This document shows positions 9,007 to 17,247 of a stretch of 64,000 bases of DNA, in pieces; within the stretch, counting starts at the first letter, position 1; the number at the start of each line of letters is the position of its first letter. The stretch covers positions 62,001 to 126,000 of the forward strand of contig DAORPQ010000002.1 in assembly GCA_035442025.1 (NCBI GenBank), written 5' to 3'. The notes beneath the pieces are model-generated. The model searched no databases. It was not told the DNA's origin and saw only the letters and a list, made by a program, of their open reading frames with translations. Source of the DNA: Competibacter_A sp003527885. GTDB lineage: Bacteria > Pseudomonadota > Gammaproteobacteria > Competibacterales > Competibacteraceae. Made by a program: the position numbers and the translations under genes.

Positions 9007-9636
9007 TCAGGTTGCTGGGGTTGGGTTCAAGCTGTAGGTGCACGTGAGGCTGGCTTGATCGAGAACGTGCCCTTTGATGGCGTCCAGCACTTGCGGGCCG
9101 GTAAAGTTCCCCTCCACAGGACAGCGCGGCACGTCGAGCGCGTAGAGGGTAAAAACATAATGGTGGACGATGCTGTCGTTCCAGGGCGGGCAGGGGCCAT
9201 CATAGCCAAAATAGTCGCCCGCCATGGCGGAATCGCCCGCGAACCACTCGCGATAATTATTGATGCCCTGCCGGGTGCCGCGCGGGCCGCTTGGCCCGGG
9301 TTTGCCGCCGGGGGTGACGCCTTTGGAAAATTCGCCGGCCTGAATTTGCGCCGGCGTCGGCGACAGATCTACCAGGATCCAATGATAAAAATCGGTGCGG
9401 GGTAAGTCTGCCGGAACCTGTCGCCCTTCCTGATTGACGTCATCAGCGCGGGTCGGCACGTCCGGGTCATGGCAGATCAACACCAGCGAGCGGGTGTCGG
9501 CGGGTAGGCCACTCCACTCGAAGGGAGGATTGATATTGTTGCCTAAGGTGACGTGCTGTTCGGGATCGGGAACGCCGAAGGCATGGTCGGCGGGGATCGG
9601 GCGTTGCGCGCGCAGAGCGGAGCTAGTGAACTGCAT
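9007..9636 (-). CDS. YbhB/YbcL-family (PEBP / Raf-kinase-inhibitor-like) protein
   Basis: A 209-residue phosphatidylethanolamine-binding-protein fold. Diagnostic motifs are the DPDVP loop (CHDPDVPTRADD), the FYHWILVDL strand and YFGYDGPCPPWND followed by HHYVFTLYAL, which build the anion-binding pocket. Bacterial members have no settled function. There is no signal peptide from the chosen start. The ATG at 9636 is preceded by GGAGGAAGG, which decides it over upstream codons. It is longer than E. coli YbhB because of an insertion around VNQEGRQVPADLPRTDFYHW. The gene stands alone, 131 bases from the PilZ gene. Confidence 0.88.
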   Translation of the reverse strand: MQFTSSALRAQRPIPADHAFGVPDPEQHVTLGNNINPPFEWSGLPADTRSLVLICHDPDVPTRADDVNQEGRQVPADLPRTDFYHWILVDLSPTPAQIQAGEFSKGVTPGGKPGPSGPRGTRQGINNYREWFAGDSAMAGDYFGYDGPCPPWNDSIVHHYVFTLYALDVPRCPVEGNFTGPQVLDAIKGHVLDQASLTCTYSLNPTPAT

Positions 9637-10059
9637 GACCTTCCTCCAAGTAAAACATTCAGAATAATAAGCGTGTGTAGGAACTGGGGCCAAAACTGGT
9701 GGCCGACAAACTGTCACGGCCAGCATAGACCATGAACGGTGAATGGTGGAGCGCAACGTTTGACGGCGTTTCTCAAAAAGTCGCTGCCGCCTGTACAATG
9801 GCCAGACCGCTGACCGCGAGCTTCAGCGACTATGATAAACCACTAGGCCCTACCGCGTCGTCTGGTCGGCTCACTGATTTCATAAATCATCGTTACATGT
9901 GGCGCGAAAGCGATAGTGTAACCGTTTTTGAGTGCGATAACTTGCTTTTTCTTGCTTGGAGTTTGATCGTTTATCGACTAAGCTAATGATAAATATCAAT
10001 AATGTTTAGGTTATGAGCAATCCCTACACACATCGTGAAGCCTCTGGAGCGGTGGTGCC
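9637..10059. other. 423-bp divergent intergenic region with a possible promoter
   Basis: The region between the PEBP gene (minus strand) and the acyl-CoA ligase gene (plus strand) must hold both promoters. The right part (about 9890-10020) is much richer in A+T than its surroundings. A candidate sigma-70 promoter facing the ligase is TTGATC at 9963-9968 with TGATAA at 9987-9992 (18-base spacer). An 84-codon frame across 9732-9986 has no start signal and no recognisable product, and I do not call it. Confidence 0.35.
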
Positions 10060-11622
10060 ATGAGCGGGCAACCGCGGCGCTATAGCGGCGAACGGCCGCC
10101 GGCGCGGTTCAACATGGCGCGTTATTGTTTGCGAGAGGCTGCGCGGCTTACGCCGGACAAGGTGGCGCTGATCGTCGTATCCGATGCTCGCGCGCCCGTC
10201 GAGCGGGCGGAGCGCTGGACTTATCGGCAACTGGATGACGCGGTGCGCCGGGTCGCGGCGGGTCTGCGCGGGTTGGGTTTGAAGCCGGGCGCGCGGTTGA
10301 TGATCCGCATGGGCAACACCAGCGATTACGCGCTGCTGTTTTTCGGGGCCATCGCCGCCGGTTGCGTGCCACTGCCGTCTTCAGCACAGCTAACTGAAAA
10401 AGAAGCGGATTTCCTGTTGTTGGATTCCGGCGCGCGGCTGATCGCGACGTCCGATGAACTGGCGATCACGCCGCCGCCGGGCGTGCGGGTGCTCGGCCCC
10501 GCCGAGATGACGGCATTGCGGGCGAATGACCGGCCGCTGGAGTACGCCGACACCGCCGCCGCCGACCCGGCCTTCCTGGTCTATACCTCCGGCACCACCG
10601 GCCAGCCCAAGGGCGTGCTGCACGCCCAACGGTCGGCGTGGGGAAGGCGGCCGATGTATCAGGGTTGGTATGGCATCCGCACGGCCGATGTGATCCTGCA
10701 CGCCGGGGCTTTCAACTGGACCTATACCTTGGGCGTCGGTTTGACCGATCCTTGGGCCAACGGGGCGACGGCGGTGCTGTACAACGGCCCGCGCGATGTC
10801 GCGGTCTGGCCGCTGCTGATGGCCAAATTTCGGGCCACCTTGTTCGCGGCGGTGCCGGGCGTTTACCGGCAGATTTTAAAATACACGGATTTACGCGATT
10901 TCGACTTGTCTGGCCTGCGTCACGGCCTGACCGCCGGCGAAGCGCTGAGTGTGGCCTTGCTGGAGCAATGGCGTGAGATCACCGGCAAGGAACTGTACGA
11001 GGCGCTGGGGATGAGCGAATGCTCGACCTACATTTCCTCCTCGCCGAGCGTGCCGGTCAAGCCCGGCAGCCCGGGCAAGCCCCAGCAGGGCCGCTGCGTG
11101 GCGGCGCTGCCGGTCGAGGGCGGCGAGGAGCCGTTGCCGCCGGGCGAAACGGGTCTGCTGGCGGTGCATCGTAGCGATCCGGGCTTGATGCTCGGCTACT
11201 GGAACCGGCCGGATGAGGAGGAATGTGTCTATCGGGGCGAGTGGTTCATCGGCGGCGACCTCGTTCATTTCGACGCCGACGGCTACATGACCTATCACGG
11301 CCGCAACGATGACGTGATGAACGCGATGGGCTATCGGGTTTCGCCCTTGGAAGTCGAGCATTGTCTGAGCCAGCATCCCGCCGTGGCGGAGGTGGCGGTG
11401 ACCGAGCTGGCGGTGCGCGACGGCGTATCGGTCATCGCGGCCTTCGTGGTGCCGCGCGATCCCGACGAACCCGAGGGCGTGGACGCCGCCCCTTTATTGG
11501 CTCACGCCCACCAGCATCTGGCCGCTTACAAATGCCCGCGCGAGATCATTTTTACCGACGGTCTGCCGCGCACCGCCAACGGCAAGGTCCGCCGCCGGGA
11601 ACTGGAGCAACGGCGGCGGTGA
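10060..11622 (+). CDS. AMP-dependent acyl-CoA synthetase/ligase
   Basis: A 520-residue member of the ANL adenylating superfamily that activates a carboxylic acid as acyl-AMP and transfers it to CoA. The P-loop-like motif YTSGTTGQPKG lies at 175-185. YEALGMSECS is the A5 motif, the hinge region is YHGRNDDVMNAMGYRVSPLEVE, and the catalytic lysine is in PRTANGKVRRREL near the C-terminus. The overall pattern (short N-terminus, GAFNWTYTLGVGL, GYRVSPLEVE) is closest to acetate/benzoate/medium-chain acyl-CoA ligases, but the substrate cannot be fixed. The ATG at 10060 follows a weak GGAG about 16 bases upstream; an ATG at 10114 is an alternative. It is monocistronic by appearance. Confidence 0.88.
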   Translation: MSGQPRRYSGERPPARFNMARYCLREAARLTPDKVALIVVSDARAPVERAERWTYRQLDDAVRRVAAGLRGLGLKPGARLMIRMGNTSDYALLFFGAIAAGCVPLPSSAQLTEKEADFLLLDSGARLIATSDELAITPPPGVRVLGPAEMTALRANDRPLEYADTAAADPAFLVYTSGTTGQPKGVLHAQRSAWGRRPMYQGWYGIRTADVILHAGAFNWTYTLGVGLTDPWANGATAVLYNGPRDVAVWPLLMAKFRATLFAAVPGVYRQILKYTDLRDFDLSGLRHGLTAGEALSVALLEQWREITGKELYEALGMSECSTYISSSPSVPVKPGSPGKPQQGRCVAALPVEGGEEPLPPGETGLLAVHRSDPGLMLGYWNRPDEEECVYRGEWFIGGDLVHFDADGYMTYHGRNDDVMNAMGYRVSPLEVEHCLSQHPAVAEVAVTELAVRDGVSVIAAFVVPRDPDEPEGVDAAPLLAHAHQHLAAYKCPREIIFTDGLPRTANGKVRRRELEQRRR

Positions 11623-11728
11623 GCCGGCTTCGCCAAACAGTGCGGGAACCCCTTCTCTCCCTTGGAAGAAGAGCGGGGGTGGGGGTTAATTCCTAAATCA
11701 GCGGACGTATTCGTTGCGGAGCGAGCCG

Positions 11729-11937
11729 TCAAAAGCGGCCGGACTCAAGGCAGCACCGCTTGAAACAATTTCCCGGAGCCGCACGGGCAGGGGTCGTTGC
11801 GACCGAGCTTTTCCGAGAGCGCCTTGTCGCCCCGAACGACCCGGTTACCTTTCTTGACCTGGGTTTCGGACGGGAAGCCCTTGCGGCGCTTGCGGGTGAT
11901 CTCAAAAGGACATCTGCTGGTCGGTGTGTGATTTCAT
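11729..11937 (-). pseudogene. small SEC-C zinc-motif protein, broken by two frameshifts
   Basis: The start is clear: ATG at 11937 behind AGGAGGT at 11943-11949. The frame gives MKSHTDQQMSF and stops at once (TGA, 11902-11904). Removing one T from the TTTT run (11904-11907) restores EITRKRRKGFPSETQVKKG, leading into GRNDPCPCGSGKLF, a SEC-C metal-binding motif. That frame then reads QAVLP and stops at 11745. Removing one T from the TTT run at 11763-11765 restores FKRCCLESGRF, completing the expected C-x-C-x8-C-C zinc signature, with a stop at 11729. So a ~68-residue SEC-C protein (basic, probably nucleic-acid or chaperone associated) appears disrupted by two +1 homopolymer changes. Sequencing error is the alternative. 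Confidence 0.72.
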
Positions 11938-12231
11938 GGGACACCTCCTGTGGAACCGCCTCGATCCGAGGGGCGATCAGCATACACCGGGAAGCGTAGC
12001 GTTAGAAATTTTGCGTGGGCCGTTGCAGTGAAGTCGGGTAACTGTCCTTTGTTGCGAAGGGCCTCGCGCACCCCGCCGCAGAAGCTGTCGATGGCGTTAG
12101 TAATATGGAGGGTTGCGCGTTGGGCCGGGAAAAGTCAAATAAATCCTTAGTTATAAGAAAGGGTATTGACAAGTTTCCCGTCTCCCGCTACTTGTTAAAT
12201 AAGCTAGTCAAAAGATGGGGGCTTTCAGGTC
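11938..12231. other. 294-bp spacer before the aa3 oxidase operon
   Basis: Lies between the divergently oriented SEC-C remnant and the DUF2244 gene. It should contain the promoter of the cox operon. The AT-rich segment around 12140-12200 is the most likely place, but no pair of hexamers stands out and I see no hairpin or small gene. Confidence 0.35.
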
Positions 12232-12753
12232 ATGGTTGCAGTGGAATGTGGCTTGAAGGAGTGTCAGTACTGTTATGTACTGCGCCCCAATCGTTCGCTA
12301 ACATGGCGGCAAAATCTGCTGTTTCTCGGCGGGTTGAGCGGGGTGACGCTGGTCGGCATGGCGCCCTTGGTCGCCATGGGGTTTTGGCCGGTGTTGCCCT
12401 TTGCCGGGCTGGAACTGTTGGTGGTGGGCATCGGGCTGTACCGCGTGATGTGCCGCTGCCACGAGTGCGAAGTCATCTACGTTGCGGCGGATAGCATCCG
12501 CATCGAACGGGGCCGGCGCGGCCCCCGGCAATCTTGGGTGTTGACGCGCGCTTGGACGCAGGTGGTGCTGAAGGTTTGTCCCCGCCAGTGGTATCCTAGC
12601 CGATTGCTGATCCGGGGTCACGGCCGGAGCGTGGAAGTCGGCCGCTTTTTGGTCGAGGAAGAACGGAAGAAGCTCGCGCGGGATTTGGCGCGCTGTCTGC
12701 GCGGGGAAGTTTCAGGCGACAGCCCGATTTCTGGTCCGCAAGAACCAAAATGA
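12232..12753 (+). CDS. DUF2244-family membrane protein, first gene of cox operon
   Basis: A 173-residue protein with two adjacent transmembrane helices (about residues 30-70) and a soluble C-terminal half, matching DUF2244. The N-terminus carries ECQYCYVLRPNRSLTWRQ, typical of the family; the tail is charged. DUF2244 genes commonly sit at the head of proteobacterial cytochrome c oxidase operons, and this one ends 69 bases before coxB. Its molecular role is unknown; a part in oxidase assembly or stability is inferred only from neighbourhood. The start ATG has a short AGG at close distance, so a slightly later start is possible. Confidence 0.8.
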   Translation: MVAVECGLKECQYCYVLRPNRSLTWRQNLLFLGGLSGVTLVGMAPLVAMGFWPVLPFAGLELLVVGIGLYRVMCRCHECEVIYVAADSIRIERGRRGPRQSWVLTRAWTQVVLKVCPRQWYPSRLLIRGHGRSVEVGRFLVEEERKKLARDLARCLRGEVSGDSPISGPQEPK

Positions 12754-12822
12754 ATGTGGTGTTTTTAATGTTTGGCGTCTTGGCCACTTAAAGGCGCGCT
12801 CAACTATCGGGAGAGGAGGAGT

Positions 12823-13683
12823 ATGACCATCAGTCAACTTGCAAAGCGGGGCGGCGCCGGTTTGGCCGGTGCGTCGCTCCTGGCGTGGAGCCTGGGGGCG
12901 CGGGCCGAGCTGGCGCTGAACATGCCTCGCGGCGTCACCGCCGTCAGCCGTGAAGTCTACGATCTGCACATGCTGATCTTCTGGATCTGCGTGGCCATCG
13001 GCGCGGTGGTGTTCGGCGTCATGTTCTGGTCGATATACCATCACCGTAAATCCCGTGGGGCGGTGCCGGCCCAGTTCCATGAAAGCACGCTGGTCGAGAT
13101 CGTCTGGACGGTGATTCCGATGCTGATCTTGATCGCCATGGCGGTTCCCGCCACCAAGACGCTGGTCAAGATGTACGATTCCCGCGATGCCGAACTGACC
13201 GTCAAGGTCACCGGCTATCAGTGGCGCTGGCAATATGATTATCTCGATCAGAACGTCGGGTTCTTCAGCGTGCTGTCCACGCCTCAGGCGCAAATCCGCA
13301 ACGTCGCCGCCAAGGGCGAGCATTATCTGCTGGAGGTCGACAACCCGCTGGTGGTGCCGGTCGGTAAAAAAGTCCGCCTGCTGACCACCGCCGCCGATGT
13401 CATTCATTCCTGGTGGGTGCCGGATCTGGGTTGGAAGAAGGACGCCATTCCCGGTTTCATCAACGAAAGCTGGACCTTGATCGAAAAGCCCGGCATCTAT
13501 CGGGGCCAATGCGCCGAACTGTGCGGCAAGGATCACGGTTACATGCCGATCGTGGTCAAGGCCGTGCCGGAGGCTGAATTCAAGGAATGGCTCGCGCAGA
13601 TGAAGGCCAAGAGCAAGCCCAACCCGCAAACCGCAAGTAACGATTCAACCGCTCAAACCGCTTCTGGAGGTCAAACGCTATGA
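12823..13683 (+). CDS. coxB: cytochrome c oxidase subunit II (aa3 type)
   Basis: A 286-residue CuA-bearing subunit that takes electrons from cytochrome c in the periplasm. It has a signal/leader (residues 1-28, ending ARA), two transmembrane helices (~50-70 and ~92-112), then the cupredoxin domain with the aromatic patch GYQWRWQYDY. CuA ligands are complete: H195, C230, E232, C234, H238, M241 (in CAELCGKDHGYM). There is no C-terminal cytochrome c domain; the tail is a short Gln/Thr/Ser-rich linker. The ATG at 12823 follows GGAGGAG; in-frame codons upstream are not conserved. Its stop overlaps the coxA start. Confidence 0.97.
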   Translation: MTISQLAKRGGAGLAGASLLAWSLGARAELALNMPRGVTAVSREVYDLHMLIFWICVAIGAVVFGVMFWSIYHHRKSRGAVPAQFHESTLVEIVWTVIPMLILIAMAVPATKTLVKMYDSRDAELTVKVTGYQWRWQYDYLDQNVGFFSVLSTPQAQIRNVAAKGEHYLLEVDNPLVVPVGKKVRLLTTAADVIHSWWVPDLGWKKDAIPGFINESWTLIEKPGIYRGQCAELCGKDHGYMPIVVKAVPEAEFKEWLAQMKAKSKPNPQTASNDSTAQTASGGQTL

Positions 13684-15266
13684 GCACCGCATCGCACGCT
13701 CAGGATCACGCCCACGATCATGATCACGGGCCACCGCGCGGCTTGACCCGCTGGATCTTCACCACCAACCATAAAGACATCGGCACCCTATATCTGTTGT
13801 TTTCGCTGCTGATGTTCTTTGTCGGCGGCAGCATGGCGCTGGTGATTCGCGCCGAGCTGTTCCAGCCGGGCTTGCAGATCGTCAATCCCGACTTCTTCAA
13901 CCAAATGACCACCATGCACGCGCTGGTGATGATTTTCGGCGCGGTGATGCCGGCCTTCGTCGGCCTGGCCAACTGGTTGGTGCCCATGATGATCGGCGCG
14001 CCGGACATGGCCCTGCCGCGCATGAACAACTGGTCGTTCTGGATCATGCCGTTCGCCTTCACCCTGCTGTTGTCCACGCTGTTCCTGCCGGGCGGCGGGC
14101 CGGCCGGCGGCTGGACCCTGTACCCGCCGCTGGTGCTGCAAACCGGCGACGCCTTTCCGTTCGTGATCCTGGCCGTTCACATGATGGGCGCCTCCTCGAT
14201 CATGGGCGCCATCAACATCATCGCCACGATTTTGAACCTGCGCGCGCCCGGCATGACCTTGATGAAAATGCCGCTGTTCGTGTGGACCTGGTTGATCACC
14301 GCCTATCTGTTGATCGCGGTGATGCCGGTGCTGGCCGGTTCGGTCACCATGTTGCTGACCGACAAATTCTTCGGCACCTCGTTCTTCAATGCCGGCGGCG
14401 GCGGCGATCCGGTGATGTTCCAGCACATTTTCTGGTTCTTCGGCCACCCGGAGGTCTATATCATGATCCTGCCGGCGTTCGGGGTGATTTCCATGATCAT
14501 TCCCACCTTCGCCCGCAAACCCTTGTTCGGCTATGCGTCGATGGTGTACGCCACCGCCTCCATCGCGTTTTTGTCCTTCATCGTCTGGGCGCACCACATG
14601 TTCACGGTGGGGATGCCGCTGGCGGGCGAGCTGTTTTTCATGTACGCGACCATGCTGATCGCGGTGCCGACCGGGGTGAAGGTGTTCAACTGGATTTCGA
14701 CCATGTGGCGCGGCGCGATGACCTTCGAAACGCCCATGCTGTTCGCCATCGCCTTCGTGGTTTTGTTCACCATCGGCGGCTTTTCCGGGCTGATGCTGGC
14801 CATGGCGCCGGCCGATTTCCAGTACCAGGACACCTATTTCGTGGTGGCGCATTTCCACTACGTGCTGGTGCCGGGCGCGGTGTTCTCTATCATGGCCGCC
14901 GCCTATTACTGGCTGCCGAAGTGGACCGGCCACATGTACGATGAGAAGTTGGGCCAGTGGCATTTCTGGCTGTCGACCATCGGCGTCAACGTGTTGTTTT
15001 TCCCCCAACACTTCTTGGGCTTGGCCGGTATGCCGCGGCGCATTCCCGACTATGCCCTGCAATTCACCGAGTTCAACATGGTCTCGACCGTGGGGGCGTT
15101 CCTGTTCGGTTTCTCGCAGCTGCTGTTCGCCTACAACGTCATCAAGACCATCCGCAGCGGCGTGAAGGCGACCGATCAGGTTTGGGAAGGGGCGCACGGC
15201 CTGGAATGGACCCTGCCGTCGCCGCCGCCCTACCACACCTTCACCACCGCGCCCGAAGTCAAATGA
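13680..15266 (+). CDS. coxA: cytochrome c oxidase subunit I (aa3 type)
   Basis: A 528-residue, 12-helix heme-copper oxidase core that reduces O2 to water and pumps protons. The binuclear-centre segment FFGHPEVYIMILPAFG carries the CuB histidine, the cross-linked tyrosine and the D-channel glutamate of A1-type oxidases. VWAHHMFTVG supplies the two further CuB histidines and AHFHYVL the heme a/a3 histidines. The N-terminus has a short His/Asp-rich stretch (DHAHDHDHG). The ATG overlaps the coxB stop by four bases, indicating translational coupling, and the stop overlaps the next small gene. Confidence 0.98.
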   Translation: MSTASHAQDHAHDHDHGPPRGLTRWIFTTNHKDIGTLYLLFSLLMFFVGGSMALVIRAELFQPGLQIVNPDFFNQMTTMHALVMIFGAVMPAFVGLANWLVPMMIGAPDMALPRMNNWSFWIMPFAFTLLLSTLFLPGGGPAGGWTLYPPLVLQTGDAFPFVILAVHMMGASSIMGAINIIATILNLRAPGMTLMKMPLFVWTWLITAYLLIAVMPVLAGSVTMLLTDKFFGTSFFNAGGGGDPVMFQHIFWFFGHPEVYIMILPAFGVISMIIPTFARKPLFGYASMVYATASIAFLSFIVWAHHMFTVGMPLAGELFFMYATMLIAVPTGVKVFNWISTMWRGAMTFETPMLFAIAFVVLFTIGGFSGLMLAMAPADFQYQDTYFVVAHFHYVLVPGAVFSIMAAAYYWLPKWTGHMYDEKLGQWHFWLSTIGVNVLFFPQHFLGLAGMPRRIPDYALQFTEFNMVSTVGAFLFGFSQLLFAYNVIKTIRSGVKATDQVWEGAHGLEWTLPSPPPYHTFTTAPEVK

Positions 15267-15427
15267 GCGCCAGCGGGTCGGTAGTGATGGCCGACGACGC
15301 CGGGGTTCCGGCCCGGATGGCGGCGCAACGGCGCGCCGTCCGGGCCCGGCGCTTGGTGGTCATCTTGGTGCTGGTGGCCGTGGCGATTTATTTCGGTTTC
15401 ATTTTGATGATGGCGTGGCGCCGATGA
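15263..15427 (+). CDS. small single-helix protein between coxA and ctaG
   Basis: A 54-residue protein whose ATG overlaps the coxA stop (ATGA) and whose own stop overlaps the ctaG start in the same way. It has a basic N-terminal half (MAAQRRAVRARR) followed by one transmembrane helix (VVILVLVAVAIYFGFILMM) and a WRR end, predicting N-in topology. Small proteins of this kind occur between coxA and ctaG in many proteobacteria and are annotated as small cytochrome oxidase assembly proteins. The tight double overlap is strong evidence that it is translated; its role is inferred from position. Confidence 0.8.
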   Translation: MSASGSVVMADDAGVPARMAAQRRAVRARRLVVILVLVAVAIYFGFILMMAWRR

Positions 15428-15975
15428 TCGGAACACATCAAGAAACCAGGACCGCCGCCAACCGCCGGCTGGTGCGGCGTCTGCTGTTGCTGACCGCAGG
15501 CATGTTCGCCTTCGGGTTTTTGATGATCCCGTTCTACGACGTGCTGTGCAAGATCACAGGCCTCAACGGCAAGACCGGCGGGCGCGTGACGGTGGTGGAG
15601 CCCGTCAAAGTGGATGAATCGCGCACGGTGACCGTGGAATTCGTCGCCAGTTTGAATCTGGGGGCGCCGTGGGAGTTCGCGCCCAAGGTCGCCCGGATGC
15701 AAGTGCATCCCGGCCAGTTCTATCAGACGCAATTTTGGGCCAAGAACCTGGCCGATCAGCCCATGACCGGCCAAGCCATCCCCAGCGTTTCGCCGGGGCT
15801 GGCGGCCTCGCATTTCCAAAAGATCGAATGCTTCTGTTTCAACCGCCAACTGTTCAAGGCGGGCGAGGGCAGGGACATGCCGGTGACCTTCCGCATCGAT
15901 CCAGATCTGCCGGCGGACGTGCGCACCGTCACGCTGTCCTATACTTTCTTCAGGATCGATAACGCGGGAAGCTAG
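15424..15975 (+). CDS. ctaG: cytochrome c oxidase assembly protein CtaG/Cox11
   Basis: A 183-residue copper chaperone that delivers copper to the CuB site of subunit I. It has one N-terminal helix (~22-40, LLLLTAGMFAFGFLMIPFYDVLC) and a periplasmic immunoglobulin-like domain with the copper-binding motif IECFCFNRQ. The C-terminal TLSYTFFRID is also typical. I place the start at ATG 15424, overlapping the stop of the preceding small gene, rather than at the GTG at 15415. Its place inside the cox operon between coxA and coxC is the standard arrangement. Confidence 0.95.
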   Translation: MIGTHQETRTAANRRLVRRLLLLTAGMFAFGFLMIPFYDVLCKITGLNGKTGGRVTVVEPVKVDESRTVTVEFVASLNLGAPWEFAPKVARMQVHPGQFYQTQFWAKNLADQPMTGQAIPSVSPGLAASHFQKIECFCFNRQLFKAGEGRDMPVTFRIDPDLPADVRTVTLSYTFFRIDNAGS

Positions 15976-16037
15976 CAGGTGTTATTGAAGGAGCCTGCCT
16001 CCGCCACCATTCAGACCAATCCAGCAAGGGGATATTC

Positions 16038-16934
16038 ATGACGCACGCGGAACACGCGCCAAGCCATTACGCGGAACCGGCGACCGACCATTATTACGTG
16101 CCGCATCACAGCCACTGGCCGATCGTGGCTTCCATCAGCCTGTTTACCATGATGTACGGCGGCGCCACCCTGTTGAATGGCGGCGGCAAAACGGTTTTGC
16201 TGGTCGGGATTGCCTTGATTTTGATCACCATGTTCGGCTGGTTCGGCACGGTGATCCGCGAAAGCCAGAAAGGCCTTTACAGCGCGCAGATGGACCGCTC
16301 GTTTCGCTGGGGAATGGCGTGGTTCATCTTCTCGGAAGTGATGTTCTTCGCGGCGTTTTTCGGGGCGCTGTTCTACGCGCGCGGTTTGTCGGTTCCCTGG
16401 TTGGGCGGAGAAGCCGACCATGCCGTATTGACCCACGGGATGCTCTGGCCCAAATATGAAGCCGATTGGCCGACCAACGGCCCCGCCGACATCGGCGGGT
16501 TCTTCGCGCCGATGCACGCCTGGGGCTTGCCGGCGATCAACACGCTGATCCTGCTCAGCAGCGGCGTGACCATCACTTGGGCGCACTGGGGGCTGGTGGA
16601 AGGCAACCGCTCGCAATTGGTCAAAGGATTGGCGGCGACGGTGGGCTTGGGCGCATTGTTCCTGTTCCTGCAAGCCGTCGAATACCACGAAGCCTACAAG
16701 GAGCTGAATTTGACCTTGGGCAGCGGGATTTACGGCTCGACTTTCTTCATGCTGACCGGCTTCCACGGCTTGCACGTCACCATCGGCGCGATCATTTTGA
16801 CCGTGATTTTATTGCGCAGCATGGCCGGTCATTTCACGGCGCACCACCACTTCGCGTTTGAAGCGGCGGCGTGGTACTGGCATTTCGTGGACGTGGTGTG
16901 GCTGGGCTTGTTTATTTTCGTCTACTGGATGTAG
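16038..16934 (+). CDS. coxC: cytochrome c oxidase subunit III (aa3 type)
   Basis: A 298-residue, seven-helix subunit that stabilises the oxidase core. It begins with a His-rich segment (HYYVPHHSHWP). Conserved blocks include SEVMFFAAFFGALF, LLSSGVTITWAHW, QAVEYHEAY and the C-terminal YWHFVDVVWLGLFIFVYWM. The 62-base gap after ctaG holds AAGGGG ahead of the ATG. It is the last plus-strand gene before a convergent small gene, so the first cox transcript probably ends here. Confidence 0.97.
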   Translation: MTHAEHAPSHYAEPATDHYYVPHHSHWPIVASISLFTMMYGGATLLNGGGKTVLLVGIALILITMFGWFGTVIRESQKGLYSAQMDRSFRWGMAWFIFSEVMFFAAFFGALFYARGLSVPWLGGEADHAVLTHGMLWPKYEADWPTNGPADIGGFFAPMHAWGLPAINTLILLSSGVTITWAHWGLVEGNRSQLVKGLAATVGLGALFLFLQAVEYHEAYKELNLTLGSGIYGSTFFMLTGFHGLHVTIGAIILTVILLRSMAGHFTAHHHFAFEAAAWYWHFVDVVWLGLFIFVYWM

Positions 16935-16954
16935 GGCGGCCGAGCGGCCTGTCA

Positions 16955-17161
16955 TCATAAGCCGTGCGGGGTGATCAGGCCGACGGCGTAGGACAGCATG
17001 AGCAGTACGAACAGGGCGACCGACAGGCCGATTCTCAGCGTCAGGGCTTTGACCATGCGGCGGTTTTGGCCGCGGTCGTTGATCAGAAAGAACAGCCCCG
17101 AACCCAGGCTTCCGAGAATGATCAGCAGCAGGATGAAAACGGCGAGCTTGATGATCATCAA
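16955..17161 (-). CDS. twin-transmembrane protein, DUF2909 family
   Basis: A 68-residue protein with two transmembrane helices (~5-28 and ~45-63) joined by a short basic loop (NDRGQNRRMVKALTLR), the pattern of the DUF2909 twin-transmembrane proteins found in proteobacterial cox loci. It is on the opposite strand, convergent with coxC (20 bases apart) and divergent from the SURF1 gene (86 bases apart). Its function is unknown. The conserved location suggests a link to oxidase biogenesis. Confidence 0.8.
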   Translation of the reverse strand: MMIIKLAVFILLLIILGSLGSGLFFLINDRGQNRRMVKALTLRIGLSVALFVLLMLSYAVGLITPHGL

Positions 17162-17247
17162 TCAGCTCCGGTGAATGATTGAAAGTCGCCGCGAGTATAA
17201 ACCAATTCGGATTGGGGTAATGGCTTGGGTTTTGGGCGGGAGCGGCG

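Noticed and set aside
9732..9986. An 84-codon frame between the PEBP gene and the acyl-CoA ligase
   Set aside because: No ribosome site, no recognisable sequence, and it spans the A+T-rich promoter region.
13788..15236. A 482-codon frame antisense to coxA
   Set aside because: His/Arg/Gln/Gly-biased shadow composition over a fully conserved oxidase subunit.
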